From positions 2,356,001 through 2,420,000 of the forward strand of contig JAMSLZ010000003.1 in assembly GCA_026027325.1 (NCBI GenBank): DNA of 64,000 nucleotides. Direction: 5' to 3'. This DNA comes from Actinomucor elegans. Taxonomy: Eukaryota; Mucoromycota; Mucoromycetes; Mucorales; Mucoraceae. Numbering within the stretch: the stretch's first letter is position 1; every line of letters starts with the position of its first letter. Below, piece by piece: positions 43,401 to 57,718 of this stretch. Under the pieces are notes generated by a model, which worked only from the letters and a program-made list of their open reading frames with translations, made no database searches and was not told the origin of the DNA. The position numbers and the translations under genes were made by a program.

Positions 43401-46400
43401 GAGTTTACAAAGATAAAAGTATCAGGCCATTTGCCCTTGCTTTCTGTCAACCTGTCGGACAGTAAATACAAGATATTGATGAAAATTGTAGACTTTATTG
43501 TCCCTAATACAGACGATGACGATGATGATAAAGAAGTACCTCTTCAGCCTGTAAAGCGGCCTCAAATGCTTACCAGTAGCCAACGCAGCCAAAGCAATAT
43601 CATTACTGAGCGCTTTTGGGGCTACACCAACAGTGATATCCTATTACCGGACTCGGCAAGTGACAAATCGTCGATCAGATCAGACACACCTTCGACTGCA
43701 ACTGCCGGTATTGCGTTATCAGAAGTGGAACAATTCAAATTGTCATTTCACGTCGATAAAGTATCAGCTGCTATCTGCGAAACATCCTCTACTGACCCCA
43801 CCAAAGAATCTTTGCTTTGTGAGGTGCTATTGGAAAGCTTCGCACTCAATGTAGTGACAAGACCTAATGATCTGTTGGTGGATGTCTCTTTGAAAGCACT
43901 CAATGTTGTGGATAAGATAGAACATGTTGGTGATTTTCATTACCTGGTTACATCTGATATTATTGGCAGACATCAAACAGTTGGCCATGCTAGTAGCAAG
44001 AACTTGGTCAATATCAAATACATTAAGGCTTCCAAAGACCACCCACAGTTTATGGAAACGTACAACGGATATGATCAAACAGTTGACGTTGCTCTATCTA
44101 CTCTTACTGTGGTAGTGACTCGTAAATCACTTGTGCGCATTTACAATTGGATCATGAACACGTTCACTGCTCCTCCTTCTTCTTCCCCCGCCAATGGTCA
44201 GGAAATAGTTGACGGCGATGTATTTTATGATAATATACCTAGCCTTGATCATCGGCCATCAGCTACTTCACAGCACAAGCCAATGGTTACTACCCCAGAA
44301 ACCTCGAATAACAACAGTAACAGCAATCGAATGAAAGTTTCTATCCATATGGACAGTGTCGATTTGATTTTGAATAACGAAGGCACACGCATGTGTACAG
44401 GTCAACTAAGTTATGGTCAGATTGTTGTTCTACTCGAGCCCAAAACAATTGAAGTGAATGGCAAGTTTGGAAACTTTACTTTATCTGATGATACCATTCT
44501 AGAAAATAGAATTACTAATGATTATGCTGTAAGTTCAAATGCGGTAGCATCAGAAACATATATCATTAGTATTGTTGGTGAGGAACTAGCCAACTTTACG
44601 TACAAGACTTTTGATAGCAATGCCCCTGGATTTCCTGGCTACACTCAAAAGTTTGGCCTAAGAATGGGTGCTATCCAATTACTTGTAACAGATTCAATTA
44701 AACCAACGCTCATGTTTTTGCAAGAGTTCCTGGATATGAAGAATGTATCAGATGCCGCAAGAAACGCTGCAGTAGAAACTGCACAGCAAGCTCAAGCCGA
44801 AAACAATGGCTTCCACTTTGATATCATTATTAAAAGTCCTGTGTTGATCATTCCAGCTGGAGAAAACAAGAAAACGGATACTCTTGTAGCCTATTTGGGT
44901 GAAATCCGCGCCAACAACAAGTTTATTGATGTTCATCGTAGAGACTTGAATGACGTATCCAAGTCTATCACTGTTCCAGGCTCTCATTTGAGCTGCGGTC
45001 TTTATGATATCAGCCTTCGGTCCACTGCTGAAACGTTCGACAAGTCTGGAAACCCTATTAAACGTGTGCTGCCTATCATTGACGACCTCAATATCGTATT
45101 TGATATCGAAGGACCACTGAAGCCAAAGGAAACATTAGGTCCTAGTACTCGAATTGAGGGAAACATATCTGATGTACGCATGTCACTGACTGAGCGTCAA
45201 TACAAGTCCTTGTTGGAAGCTTGGGAGTTTATTCAGAAGAACTTTTTAGCTACTGATCCCAAAAATGATCTCGAAAGCTCGGACGATAGCCAAGAGACGG
45301 TCAGACCAGAAGAAACGCCCGCTGTTGTTACCTCCTCTGAATCGCAACTATCAATGTCAACACATAAGTCATTAGAATGCAGCAGTGGGGGACAGCCCAA
45401 GATCGATCTTGATCTGGTCATCAAACTCAATACAGTGTATTTGGAAGTACTTAATGGTGAAGAGCTAGATATTGAAAATCGACACAAGCAAATGCTTGCA
45501 AGGTTAGCGTTTGATGGTATTGGTTTAAAGTTGCAAAACATGTCAAATGAAACCATGCTTATGGAAGTCAGTATGCAGTCGGTTAGTTTTGCAGACACAA
45601 GAGAGCAATCCAAATCCAAGTTCAGAGAAATCCTCCCAGCCAATACGCTCGATGGGCCTCAGTTCCAGTTACGATTAAGCACTTATAAGAGAGAAGACAT
45701 ACCCATTATGGACATACACATCACTGTAGATAGCCCCAAAATAGTACTGTCATTGGACTACTTGTTTTTGCTCAAGGACTTCTTTGCTAGCCCATTTGTA
45801 GTGGTTGAGCCAACCGCGGCCCAAAAGTATGCTCAATCACATAGTAAAAAGCAGCAGCAAGATGACATTAAACAAATCCAACGTCCAAACCAACCTCCTG
45901 CTACTATCTCAAAGTATCATATCAACGTCGTTGATTTGGAAGTACTTTGCCTGGCCAATCCTGAGATCGTTTCCTCCGAAGCAGTTATACTTTCATTCAA
46001 CCAACTCACTGTAGATTATGAGCTCGACCTGCAAGTTAATTTAGACGGTATTGGTATGATTTTATGTCGTATGGATAACAGAGAAGAGTCAACCATGCAC
46101 TTTATGGAAGAATTTAGTGTCTTGTTAAAGATGGAAACTGCTTCTACAAACTCTGTACATAACTTGACATCCATTAAGCTGAATGTACAACCAATTATCT
46201 TACGCTTGTCTTATCAAGATGCCATGCTAATTACCAACATTGTCAATAAGGGAGTTGCGCTTATGGGCACTGGTGATACAACCTCGGAACCAAAGCCGCC
46301 TGGATCTGATACATCTTCTGACCTTGATTCCATAGGTTCAGATGCTGTTATTATTAATAGTGATGAGGATAGTGGTCATCTGAATATACCCGGTCCTTCA

Positions 46401-49400
46401 GGCCATCATTCGGAAAAGCCAAAAGGTATCGAACCATTCATTGTCATGTCCAAAGAAACTGTAAGTCCATGTTCATCGCCGTAGTCTCAAGTAGTTTTTC
46501 AAGTATACTGATATTTTTTCCGTTATAGCTATTTGCTTCATTTGAGGGCATTCAAATTATCCTAATCGAAGATTTGCATGAGCTACCATTCATGGATATA
46601 CAAATGCATCCATTTGCTATTAATGCATCCGATTGGTCAAGAGCCGTACAAGCAGATGTAGACTTTGTATTGAAGGCCAACAACTTTAATTTTAAAAACT
46701 CGCACTGGGAACCAGTGATTGAGCCGTGGAACTTTAGTATCAAAGCGTCTCAAGATGCAACAGACAAATCTACAAGCGTCACCGTGCTTTCTAAAGAGCT
46801 CTTGCAACTTAACGTGACGCATACTTTCCTTGAAAGTTTGTTAGCAATCTCTGAAACACTTTCGGAAACGAAGGTAACTCCACAAACGTATGTATTAGTC
46901 AATTCGATCTCTAACCTTTTTTCACTCTAGCCCCTTGCTCAAACTGCTCAGAGTCAAGTGAAGCCCTATCTTATCCGCAATCTCACTGGATATGATCTTC
47001 GATTCTGGAACATGTCCGATGATGTTGAAAAAGGCGATACGCGCATTTACAAGTTGGTACAAGGACAGTCAATGCCCTGGACTTTCCGTGACTGGAAAAA
47101 ACGCAGAGAGGTAAACAAAACAGAAAAATGTACTGTTGCATGAACTGAACAAACAATCTAATATATATATAGAGAATCAATGTAGGAAAAAATCTATTTG
47201 GCGTTCAGATTGATCAATGCGATTGGGAAAGTATTACTCGCATTGCTGTGGACCAAGAAGGCGAACGTGCTTATCGTTTAAGTCCTCCGTCTAAAGAAAT
47301 AGATCACCGTCTCATTGTAGACATTCATCTCGATAATCACGTCAAGACTGTTACTTTTAGAAGTGGACTTGTATTGAAAAACACTTCATCACATGATATG
47401 CAGATAGCCATAATCAATGGGAAGAGACGCATGCTGACAGAAGCGATTGATTTGAAGCCACAGCAGGTTTACAATGTACCGATTCGGTTGTCTTATCACC
47501 GATGGATAGTCGTTCGACCCTCAAGCAAGTATCACTGGAGTGAGAAGATGCTGGCATGGTCTGATGTACTTCTTCCTTCGTCGCCAAAGTTCATCGAGTG
47601 CTCACCTATGGAAGATACAAATGAGCATCTTCTGCCTTATAGATATCAGATCAATGCAGAGTTTGACAAGAAGAATCCATTGGTGAAGCAATATCCATTT
47701 ATGAAGATACAGTTCTGTCCACCTGTTGAAGTTGAAAACTTGCTACCATTTGACTTTGATCTTACTTTGATAGACCAAACTACTAAAGAAAAGATCAATT
47801 CGTTTGTCAAGAAAGGCACTGTCACTCATATCCATACCATGAAGAGCGATACACCTATTGCTATCCAACTTGATATAAAGTCGGATCGATACAAGCCCAG
47901 CGAATTGACTCTCATCAAAACGACGGCCAATTATTGTTCTATTGGTGAAAAACTAGTGATCAACGATCACGAAGGCGTACCAACCAATCTCAGAATGAAT
48001 ATCTCTCGTACAACCAGCACTACAGATGCATTACATATCAGTGTCTACGCTCCTTATCTTGTCTTCAACAAGTATAGCTTACCTATATCCATCAGACACC
48101 GCCAACTCTATCGCCAAACGCGTGCCACAGTTGAACATATTCCTGCTTATAGTGAAGGTGAATGTATTGTACCCTCTATCTTCTCTTATCCTGAAATTGA
48201 TCCCCATAATCGTGTTCAAATTTCGATCAACGAGTCCAAATGGAGTGATCCCATCAGTTTCGAAGCGGTTGGTAATAGCCAAGACGTAACCTTATTCTGT
48301 AAATCAGACGCCTATGCTAGGCACGCAGGAATCAAGGTCGAAGACGGTACTGGGACTTTGCGATTGACAAAATTGGTTACTATTACACCTCGTTATATAT
48401 TGAAAAACAATATGAATATCAAACTCAAATTCCGTGAATTTGGAGGAGAGGATATCACCAACATAGACTCCAATCAAAAGATGGCACTCTATCAAACGAC
48501 CAAGTCAAGCGTGAGATGGCTCTGCTTGCAGGTGCAGGAATTGCATGATAACTGGTCTGCTCCCTTCGATATCCATGAGATTGGTAAGACCTATGTCAAA
48601 GTAGACAAGGGTGACAAGACGATACCTCACCTTGTAAGAGTCTCTGTGCATATCAAAGATTCCACCATCTTTGTTACCTTTAATCAAGATGAAGAATGGC
48701 CATATTATATTGTAAACAAATCAAGTGTAGATGTCCACTTTCGACAAGAGCCTATCGACTTGGGTGATTATGATCTAAAAGACAAACAAAAGAAGTCTTT
48801 CCCAGAACCTCGACGCTTTACGCTTGCACCAAACGAGAGATTGAAGTATTCTTGGGATATACCCATTGCTAAAGAAAAGAGACTCGAGCTCTCTGTAGGT
48901 AATCGACATCGTAGCATCAATTTCCAGGCGATTGGTGCCCAATTGCCCTTCCGTTATATGAAACAGCGCGAAGGTCCTTTAGGTAGTAATACACTTTCGA
49001 TTGATGTGGCGGCAGTTGATTCAGCGCTTGTTTTGCGCTTGACTGATTTCGAACTATCAAAGAGTTTGTATCGACCCAAGTCTTCTGGTACTTCCACATT
49101 GGCTTCTACATCTAGAGAAGGCAGTGTTAAAGAAGCCTTTGAAACGATCAATATCCAGCATGTTATTAATTATATATTTGAGCTCAATCTGGCTGGTTTT
49201 GGTCTCTCGTTGATTGACCGTAATGCTCAGGTAATCATGGCTGCATACTAGAGGTCAATGGAAGACTAATGCTATATCTTTTACAGGAAATGGCCTATGC
49301 TACTGTGAAAGGCTTCGATTTCAAATACATAGATTCAAACATGTATCAATCGGTTCGCTTATGTGCTCAATGGATACAGGTGAGTTGCCAAATGAAAGTG

Positions 49401-51468
49401 AATGTGGAGCGTCCTATTGATGCTAAAAACCCTACGCATTAGATTGATGACCAATTATATGGTTCGACATACCCTATCTTGCTTTATCCCACCACTCTTC
49501 CCAAGGTAGCAAGCGAGCTTGCAACCCATCCAACTTTGCATATTGCGCTTGACAAAGTAAAAGATGATCGTAAGTCATGAAATACATCCTTTATAGACAC
49601 ATAGCTGAATCGTTCTTTTCACAAGGTCATGGCGTATTTTACTTCAAGTTATTTTCTATTCTACTGCAAGAGATGACCTTTGAACTTGATGAAGACTTTT
49701 TATTCGCTTTGCTTGATTTCAGTCAGTTTGATAATGCACCAAAGAAACCAGCAGACGGGTAAGCTCCCTTTAATCATATAGGAATGTTGTAATTTCTCAA
49801 AATTAGTTTTATAGAACTGATCTGTTTACGATGACAATTGAAGAGCCAGTAAATGAAAAAGCGGAGGCCTTGTATTACTTTGAAGAATTCTGTATTCAAC
49901 CCATGCGACTGAATGTATCGTTTGTAAGAACAGAAAAGTTACATAGTGGAGATGCCAAGTAAGTTGCTTGATTGCTTCTATCTTCATAACCTGACCTTAT
50001 TCTTTTCCTTCTCTCCAGGGTTTCTTCACATAGCTCTCCTATGAGTTATGCTTTTAACGTATTTACGATGACGATAGGAAACATGAATGTAAGTTGCTTA
50101 CTGATCTGTATATTAGCTTAGCTTAGGGTTAAAAAATTTTTTTTTAAAAAAATGCATTTTATAGGATGCACCTGTTAAACTGAATGCTTTGATTTTCGAT
50201 AATCTTCGCGCAAGTTCAGAGGATCTTACAGCGCGTATCATGCTCCACTACCGTCAACAACTGATGTATCAAATTCATCGCGTATTAGGTAGTATTGATA
50301 TTCTGGGTAATCCTATCGGTCTTTTCCATACTCTTAGTTCTGGAGTCGGTGAGCTATTTTATGAACCTTATCAAGGTTTCATTATGAGTGATAGACCTCA
50401 AGATTTAGGTATTGGTATTGCCAAGGTAAGAGATTGGTTTCTTTATATATGGCATCTACTGAAAGAAAGAATGCGTAATAGGGAGTAGGAGGGTTTATGA
50501 AGAAAGGTGTGTTTGGTATCACGGATAGTATGAGTCGATTTACTGGAAGTCTGGGGAAAGGTATTTCTGCTGCTACTATGGATAAAAAATTCCAAGATAG
50601 ACGAAGAATGAACATGACTCGTAATAAGCCAACCCATGCCATTTACGGTGTCACTCAAGGCGTTGGTTATTTTGGTAGCAGTGTAGCAAGTGGTTTTGCT
50701 GGTTTAGTGGTAAAGTCAACATTATTTGTCAAGTATTAAAGAAGCTAATCTATTTTTTTTTTGTTATTATTATTATTAGAAACGTCCCATAGAAGGCGCT
50801 GAGTCGGGCGGTGTAGTAGGTTTTGTTGGTGGAGTGGGTAAAGGTCTTGTAGGGTATGTATAGTATAATATTCACAAACGCAACAAATATGCTAATCAAT
50901 CTATCAATCAAATACAAAAGAGCTGTTACCAAGCCTATGGTCGGATTTTTAGATATGGCAAGTAATATCACAGCTGGTATCCGTGAAACAACTACTGTTT
51001 TCGAAGGTGGAGACATCACACGTGAGAGATTGCCTCGATTCACTGGTAGAGACGGCATTGTTACTGTAAGTACATAGATAGCCGAAGTGTAATGAGCTTG
51101 ACCTGACCATACTACAGTCATACTCGCAAAGGGAAGCATTAGGACAGATGTGGCTCAAAGAAATGGAAAGTGGAAAGTACTTTAATGAGAGCTATATAGC
51201 CCATAGTATCGTTGATAATGATGAAACGATAGCCATCCTGACATATACACGTATCCTGATCATTCGGTCCGATAGCTTAAAGTTGGATTATGATATTCTT
51301 TTGGATGACATCATGAGTGTTGAATCTGGTATTGATGGTGTTTACTTGCATTTGCGAACAACAACAGCTCGTGTACTATCCATAGAAGAACAGACAAGTC
51401 GAGATTGGTTTGCTAAGATAATTGATCAAACGCTTGCTTTAAGAAAAGAAGAGCAAAAAAGACAGTAA
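40442..51468 (+). CDS. VPS13: VPS13 bridge-like lipid transfer protein
   Basis: An 11-kb gene with many short introns, encoding roughly 3,000 residues. The chorein N-terminus 'MLESLVANILNRFLKNYVSNLNYDQLKIGMWKGEVNLRNLKL' continues to 'LGELTLIIPWSNLGTKPV', the lipid-entry cap. 'IRYED' and 'KYHPGKGKTAKSHPYEFFQFAGKAIL' (from 41785) fit the extended N-terminal region. The 43104-46484 exon (1,126 codons) is mid-rod repeating beta-groove sequence. The VAB/SHR-binding region spans about 47248-49100. The C-terminal ATG2-like helices include 'LGSIDILGNPIGLF' and 'LGKGISAATMDKKFQDRRR' (50250-51080). The end is a PH-like domain (51120-51468, 'ESYIAHSIVDNDETIAILTYTRILII'). VPS13 moves phospholipids at membrane contact sites (vacuole, mitochondria, ER). 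Complete at both ends; some small exon borders unresolved. Confidence 0.95.
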
Positions 51469-52149
51469 TTGTAACAAATAAATGTACAAATGTATGGTTC
51501 CTTTTGTGCCAATGTCCCGTATAATCTGCAATTAAGCGGAGAATATTATCATAGCAATTATAAATACAGATATGGGACCACTTATTCTTCTGAGCATGGA
51601 ATACTAATCAGATACAGCAGTTGCCCAGGATTTGTTCAGAGATTCACAGATCATTAAATGCAGTAGATGCAACAGTTTATTTTGAGCATTATAGCAGTAA
51701 ATCGAATACAGTATCAAACTAAAATCAGTCTAGAAATCTATAAATCATTAGATCTAGTTCACTGCAAACTAGATGTTAGAACTTGAAGTAATCGGCTGTA
51801 GTGTATTGGATGTTGAAGTTGGTAATAGCTTTAGTTTTGTCTAGATAATCACGAATTAATCCCAAGATTCAACATATACATTAGCCTTAGATCCTATAGG
51901 ACATGCCATATGCTTTTCTTACAGCAAGATATATGCTTAGACTATGAAGCTCGTTTAGCTTCAATAATAGGAAATGCGGTCACTTTCCAATTTTCCATGG
52001 CTTATTGATCCTATAGCAATCCCAAATTTCAGTATATAGACTAAGGAAGGATCCATGTAGTCTCAGTGCATTCCTAAGCCTTAACATACTTGTTATAATT
52101 GCAGACAAATAAAACTTTTAGTAGATTCAAGTGTTTCATTTTAAATATA

Positions 52150-52310
52150 CGCTAGTATTCAGATGCGACATTAAACTGGAATTAGTAGATGAATAGATAT
52201 GTCAAAAATGACTTGACTTTTGAAATACCCAAATTTTTCACAATTTGCTTTATTTCGTAGACCTGGAAACGCCATTTTCAGGGCATACTACTATGATATC
52301 GTAGGTTTAA
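52150..52310 (+). repeat. Dispersed repeat R1, copy c
   Basis: Head AGATGCGACATTAAACTGG; body diverged but retains TTTATTTCG and GCCATTTTC. Confidence 0.6.
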
Positions 52311-53499
52311 TTTATATGTGGATATGCCAGCATATCTTGCGTATAATATAAAATACTTGGGATATGGCTAAATTTCTAAACTATCTCAAAACCATCTCTT
52401 TTTTTTTTTTTCTATGCAGCAAGCAAAATATTAAAACATAATCATGCATCTTAATGCATCATTTAATTTTTTTTTTTTTTTTTTTTTTTTGTCTGTTGAA
52501 ATTATATTTTGTTATTAACAACTAGGTATTTGTGGTTTGAGGAGAAGGAATTGTTCGATCATTATACAAATAATCAATCAAAGCAAGGAATTCAATAGCA
52601 CTCTGCATATGTGTGGCAAATTAAAACATTTAAGAGACATGATTCATAATGTCATTTTGTTTCTTATATTTCCATGTATATACTAGTGTCTTTTTTTTTT
52701 GTCGTATAAAAGCTAATATAGCCCAAATTAGTAGTGAATGTAAGTTTGGTAGGCTATCAAATCAAAGGGCAACAAAATCTGCTATATAGAGTAACAGGTA
52801 GTTAACAAGTCATAGATGCATTTTGCGCGCCCTTTTTTCAGTTCTATAATACTCCTTGTTGTTGACTGAGACTTTCTAATCAGCTGTTTAAAACTGACAA
52901 TCCTTGTTGAAGTGCATAATAGCGCTTAATGGACGAAAAAAAAAAATCGTACGTATGATGAATATCTAATTGTTTATATCTGTTGGGCTGTTCCGGTATA
53001 ATGTTTCAGTATTATTTTTACTGAATCTACTGAAACCTTTTTATTCAGCTGCAATACAATGGATGCATTGCATTGCATTAGGTCTAATTGCAACGGAAAT
53101 GTATGTAATTTACAGCCTACAATTAATGAATTGTATACTCCCTTGTAATTTAGTTAAATAACGGTTTCAGTTGATGAAGTAAGTCATTCTAAACTTGCAC
53201 TAGTAGCCAGATTCGACTTTTGAATCGTCTGAGAGATCTAGAGATCAATAGATCTAGCTACATGAAATGCACGTATTTGATTGTCTGTCATCGGTTTATT
53301 GTATACTCGTAATACTATAAGATAAAAAAAAATATAATAAGACATTCTGAGCATGTTTTTTGTGCTAATTGCGACATCGTACCGGGATTGATCGGGTGAT
53401 TTATGAATCAAGTCTACCTGAACTGCATGTAATTTACAATGCATCTTTAAAACGTAATATAGTCACTGAATTGAAAATTAATGATAACTCCAGTAAATT

Positions 53500-53690
53500 T
53501 AATGCTTTATTCTCAACATGTGTTAGCCATTAAATGCGACATTAAACTGGAATTGGTGAAAGAATGCAATGTTCGAAATGATTCGATTTCAAAAAAAAAA
53601 ATCACAAGCATATCTTGGGCCATTTATTCCATATTTTCGTTTATTTTGTGCAGCTTCAAGAGGATAATGTAGAGGTATCATTCATTCATA
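53500..53690 (+). repeat. Dispersed repeat R1, copy b
   Basis: Head TAAATGCGACATTAAACTGG; body with TATCTTGGGCCATTTATT and TTTATTTTGTGCAGC. Upstream ATTCTCAACATGT also matches copy a. Confidence 0.65.
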
Positions 53691-53769
53691 TTATATATTT
53701 AATATCTATATAGGCATTATATCGTATTTTTATAAATATATAAAATACACAAGTTGTAGGCGCATTTAC

Positions 53770-53800
<31 letters not shown>

Positions 53801-54487
53801 AATCAGCTTCTATCAATGATAGTAAGAAATTATACAAAATGCTGAATAATAGTTACACTATTCATTGTACTATCGGACGCTTCGAAAATATTGTTGTACA
53901 TTATCTAAGTATCGGCATTATTTTGTTATTAAAATCGAGATCAAAATGCAGGCTTCACCATCGTAATCGTTAAACCTCTCACCAGCCAATAAAACTAGGA
54001 GAGAGGGGCTTTTTGTAATTGTCGGAATACCTTTATATTACTTTTTGACATTTTAAAGGTACGGATCTATATTGCAACTTTATTTCTAATCATTAACGAT
54101 ATACATTCCATGCATTGTTCATCGTATAAGAATGAATAAGGTCTCAGTTATCAACTAGATTAAGCAAGATTGTTGGTGCCCTATTCTTACCTGGTGATTC
54201 TTTTTCTATTCCATGGAGCTTTCACAAATCGCGATAGTAAGTTACTCAAACATTTCTTATTATCCCTTTTTCAAAAGTATGTTAGTTCTGAATAAAGAAA
54301 CATAGTATCGACCAGTATGATTCAGTATATAAAAACAATCAACAAATGGTAAGTATCGTCCACTACATCAATCGATACCTCTCACCCGTAGTTCTCTTTG
54401 TTATACAATGATATACTTATTTATTTTAACATGAACAAAGACTTTTTTTTTTGTTAATGAATCTATTAGAGATGCGACAAGATTTAT

Positions 54488-55731
54488 TTAAACAGAGGCT
54501 TGGATAGCGGGTTCAACGAAATCCTTGGAAGCCTTAGCACCAGTATCGTCACCAGCGGCAGCAGCACCACCGTGAAGAGCCAAGAGAGCAGAGACATCAA
54601 ACTTGGGAGCCTTGAGGATCTTGACCTTACGAGTGTAAGTGTTTTGAAGAGGATAGATACCTTGACAGGCCTTTTCAATGCGGACAGCGATAGCATCTTG
54701 AGCGGATTGAGAGGCAGAAGAGGTGACCTTGGCAACCAATTCCTTCAAGTCACAAGCAACAGCTTCTTCGGTCATGATCTCGAACATCTTCTTACGGATT
54801 TGGCGGATTTGAGCAGCTTGAGCGTAAGTAGTCTTCTTGATTTGGTTACGACGACGAGAAGTGAAAGAGACAGCAAAGAGACGGACAAGATAACCATCGG
54901 TAGTCTTGACATCAACAAAGGCCTCAATGAGAGATTGCCACTTCTTGACCATGGAACGGAGCTTGTCGGTGGTCATATCCATGCGGTAGAAGTTGGTGAG
55001 ACAGTTCTTGCCTTGGATTTCGTCAACCTTCAATTGGATCTTACGGAAAGAACGAGATTCGTCCTTGGAAAGATCACCGAGAGACATCTCAACAACACGA
55101 CCCTGAAGAGAGTCGTTGGCGTTACGGAGACCTTGAGTACGGTTGACAAGAGTCTTACCGACTTGACGGACCTCGAACATGGAGGGAGCCTTGATATCAT
55201 ACCAATCCTTACGGGTGAAGGGGTCAACGCTATAATGAACATAATGTTAAGTACAATTGTTTGAATGATTCTGAAAAGAACAAAAGCAAATGAGAGAATA
55301 ATAGCCTGTAGACACGTCAATGTACTCTTTCAAAGTCTATTGTATCGAGATCTATGCAAAAAAAAAAAAGATCTAATGGCGCTGGTAGTGTCGAAACAAA
55401 GTTGGAACATGTTGCTTTAAATGAACTATCGGCCTTTTTTTTTTTTTTTTGTATCAGGTTTATTCTCTCATTTCTTTATTCTTCCTCGTAACTGATTAAA
55501 CCAACTTACACCTTCTTCTTTAAACCCTTCTTTCCTTTTGAAAGACGCCTATAAAGAAAAGTTTCGTGTTAGATTCAATTCAAATGGGTGATCAATTTAT
55601 AGTCAACTTACTTGTTCTTGCCGACAGCTGTTTAATCAAAGAAAAAATGACATACAATAGCAAATCGATTAGTTAACTTGTAGAATGAGTATATCATCCA
55701 CTTGGATGGATGGATGCTTCTACGTACCCAT
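54488..55731 (-). CDS. RPS1: Small ribosomal subunit protein eS1 (S3a)
   Basis: Four exons. The coding start is only ATGG (55728-55731), followed by a small exon 'VGKNK', an exon '[13 protein letters not shown]' and the main exon ('[33 protein letters not shown]' to the stop at 54488). Together these read [19 protein letters not shown], the universal eS1 N-terminus. Later '[28 protein letters not shown]' and '[25 protein letters not shown]' confirm it. eS1 sits on the 40S platform near the mRNA exit. Codon use is strongly biased, as expected of a highly expressed gene. It is divergent from RPS30 across an 818-bp intergenic space. Confidence 0.96.
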
Positions 55732-56549
55732 ATTATCGATTAAGAAGGAGGATTATGATATTGGTAAAGCTCAAGTCTACCTACTGCCAAACTGAAAGCG
55801 GTGTTTGAAGTATGCTAGCTAAGTCACGAGCCAAATGTCCGGCAAACATCCTTTTGAGCTGATTTTTGCTTCCATTTTAAAAGTGCTACTTTGCAATGCT
55901 GTCTCAAATAAAACAGCGTAACGAAAAAGTTTTATATATCAAATTTTTGTTTTAAAACGTATAATATAAGCATTTACTGGCAATAGGCTGATAAAAACAA
56001 AAACCCACAGAAATAAGTGTATCCTGATTGGCTAGTGACGATTAAACAGTATAGATTATTGCAAGCGAATTTTGCATTTCTCATTCATTTCCTTCCTGAG
56101 CTTTTGCAATAATAAAATACAAGGAGCTCCAATGGATCGGACAATGATTGGCTTGTGGAGATTATATAACGATTATTCTTATTTGATCTTAAAAAGGGGT
56201 ACTTTATCACTTTAAAGCTCTTTCCTAATAAATATAAATCTAAAGGTTATTATATATATATGTATATTTTAATCTGGTTTATACACATTTTAATTGTTCA
56301 TTGAGTGGTATCTATAAATAATGTCGCATTGAAGATATAAAAACTAGGAGGGGGGGGTACCTTACCAATTGTTCCTTGAGATTGGAACTCCAACTGAAAG
56401 TAGCAAACAAGCAATTGAAGCCGAGATTCACCCTTTCCGGTCCGAGCAAGTTATTCCGGCACTCATTATTTTTTTTCTTGGGTTATTTCTAGTAAACTAC
56501 AAGTGAGCCCTCTAAAGATCTTTCTCTTTGTAGATTATTATCATTTAAT
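55732..56549. promoter_or_regulatory. Shared divergent promoter region of RPS1 and RPS30
   Basis: An 818-bp interval between two head-to-head ribosomal protein genes. It contains a G8 run at about 56350-56357, and a T-run just before the RPS30 leader. No specific operator could be named from sequence alone. Co-regulation is inferred from the layout. Confidence 0.5.
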
Positions 56550-56815
56550 ATGGTAAATTTCAACAAACAAAACAGCAATCCATCCATCCATCCGATACTA
56601 ATGATGCATCCATGAAATAGGGTAAAGTTCACGGTTCTTTGGCTCGTGCTGGTAAAGTTAAGTCTCAGTGTCCTAAGGTCGCTAAGCAAGAAAAGAAGAA
56701 GCCCAAGACTGGTCGCGCTAAGAAGAGACAAGTCTATAACCGTCGTTTCGTCAATGTCACCACTCAAGTTGGTGGTAAGCGTAGAATGAACCCTGCTCCT
56801 ACTGCTGGTCCTTAA
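56550..56815 (+). CDS. RPS30: Small ribosomal subunit protein eS30
   Basis: Exon 1 is just the ATG (56550-56552). After a 68-bp intron, exon 2 (56621-56815) begins '[16 protein letters not shown]' and continues '[24 protein letters not shown]', the eS30 signature; 65 aa. There is no ubiquitin-like leader, unlike animal FAU. Strongly basic, highly biased codons. Missed by ATG-to-stop ORF scans because no ATG begins exon 2. Confidence 0.95.
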
Positions 56816-57718
56816 ATTGATCAGTACATGTCTTTTCAACTGATATAATCAAGTACATTCGAATCTATGTTTGTGGAATCAACATCTATTGATCAAAAAC
56901 TTTTTTTCGAATAAAAGCTTATTACACCACACTATTATACAGCATATATTTTAGCGGGGAACTTGTAACGAAATGAGAATCTAGAAAGGGTTTTTTTTTT
57001 CTTTTTTTTTTTTTTACAGATTTGAGTTAAATGTGCTGGAGATTGGGCTTCTAAAAACAGGATTGAGTAGTACAATTCCTGCAAGGGAATCTCCTATCTT
57101 TTATTTTTATTTTATTTTTAACAAAAACGCTACGCGTTAATTTGCACGTTAGATAAGGGCTGAGACAAAACGCATGTTCCACGTTTAGACTGTACTCCTA
57201 CAGTTGATCTATAAAAGATCGATTCTTTGCATCTATTGATAATATAATCGATTGAGTTGGACTTGGCAAATGTTTAAGAGCGTTTTCTTTTGAGCATTTG
57301 CTATCCGTCCAGCCGGTTTCTTGTTTCGATATATTTTTTCCTGATATGCATGAAATCGAAAAAACGAGTAATAGAACTACTCTGAATGATAAGAACTCGT
57401 TTTTTTTTTTTGCTGTTATTATTATTAGTTGATCATCGAGACTTATACTAACCGGTATAAACTACAGCTGTCAAATCGTTTGTAATGTAATGTGTTTCTT
57501 GTAACCAATGAAACATGTCGGTTTAGAATCAGCGCGACAGGGCATTTCCAAAACTAAAACTATGAGAAACATTCTCTTTGTGCCTGAAACTTGATCAATT
57601 TTTTTTTTTGGTTCTCGTTTGTTAAGCACCCTTAGCTAAGACATTGATTTACAAAGTCAGATACTCTTATAAATAACATCTCGTTTTCTTTGTTTCTTTT
57701 CTTTTAGTTTCATTGAAA
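56816..57718. other. Intergenic, no gene seen
   Basis: T-rich tracts at 56992-57015 and 57400-57410. Nothing coding recognised. Confidence 0.5.

Larger units (their letters stand above)
51469..54487. other. 3-kb intergenic region with dispersed repeats and homopolymers
   Basis: No gene. Repeat copies lie at 51585-51700, 52150-52310 and 53500-53690. Homopolymer runs are at about 52467-52490 (T) and 53769-53795 (A). Remaining sequence is AT-rich with frequent stops. Confidence 0.55.

Noticed and set aside
54500..55264. 254-codon frame on the plus strand opposite RPS1
   Set aside because: Shadow of the strongly codon-biased eS1 exon; no domain, and the eS1 frame is certain.
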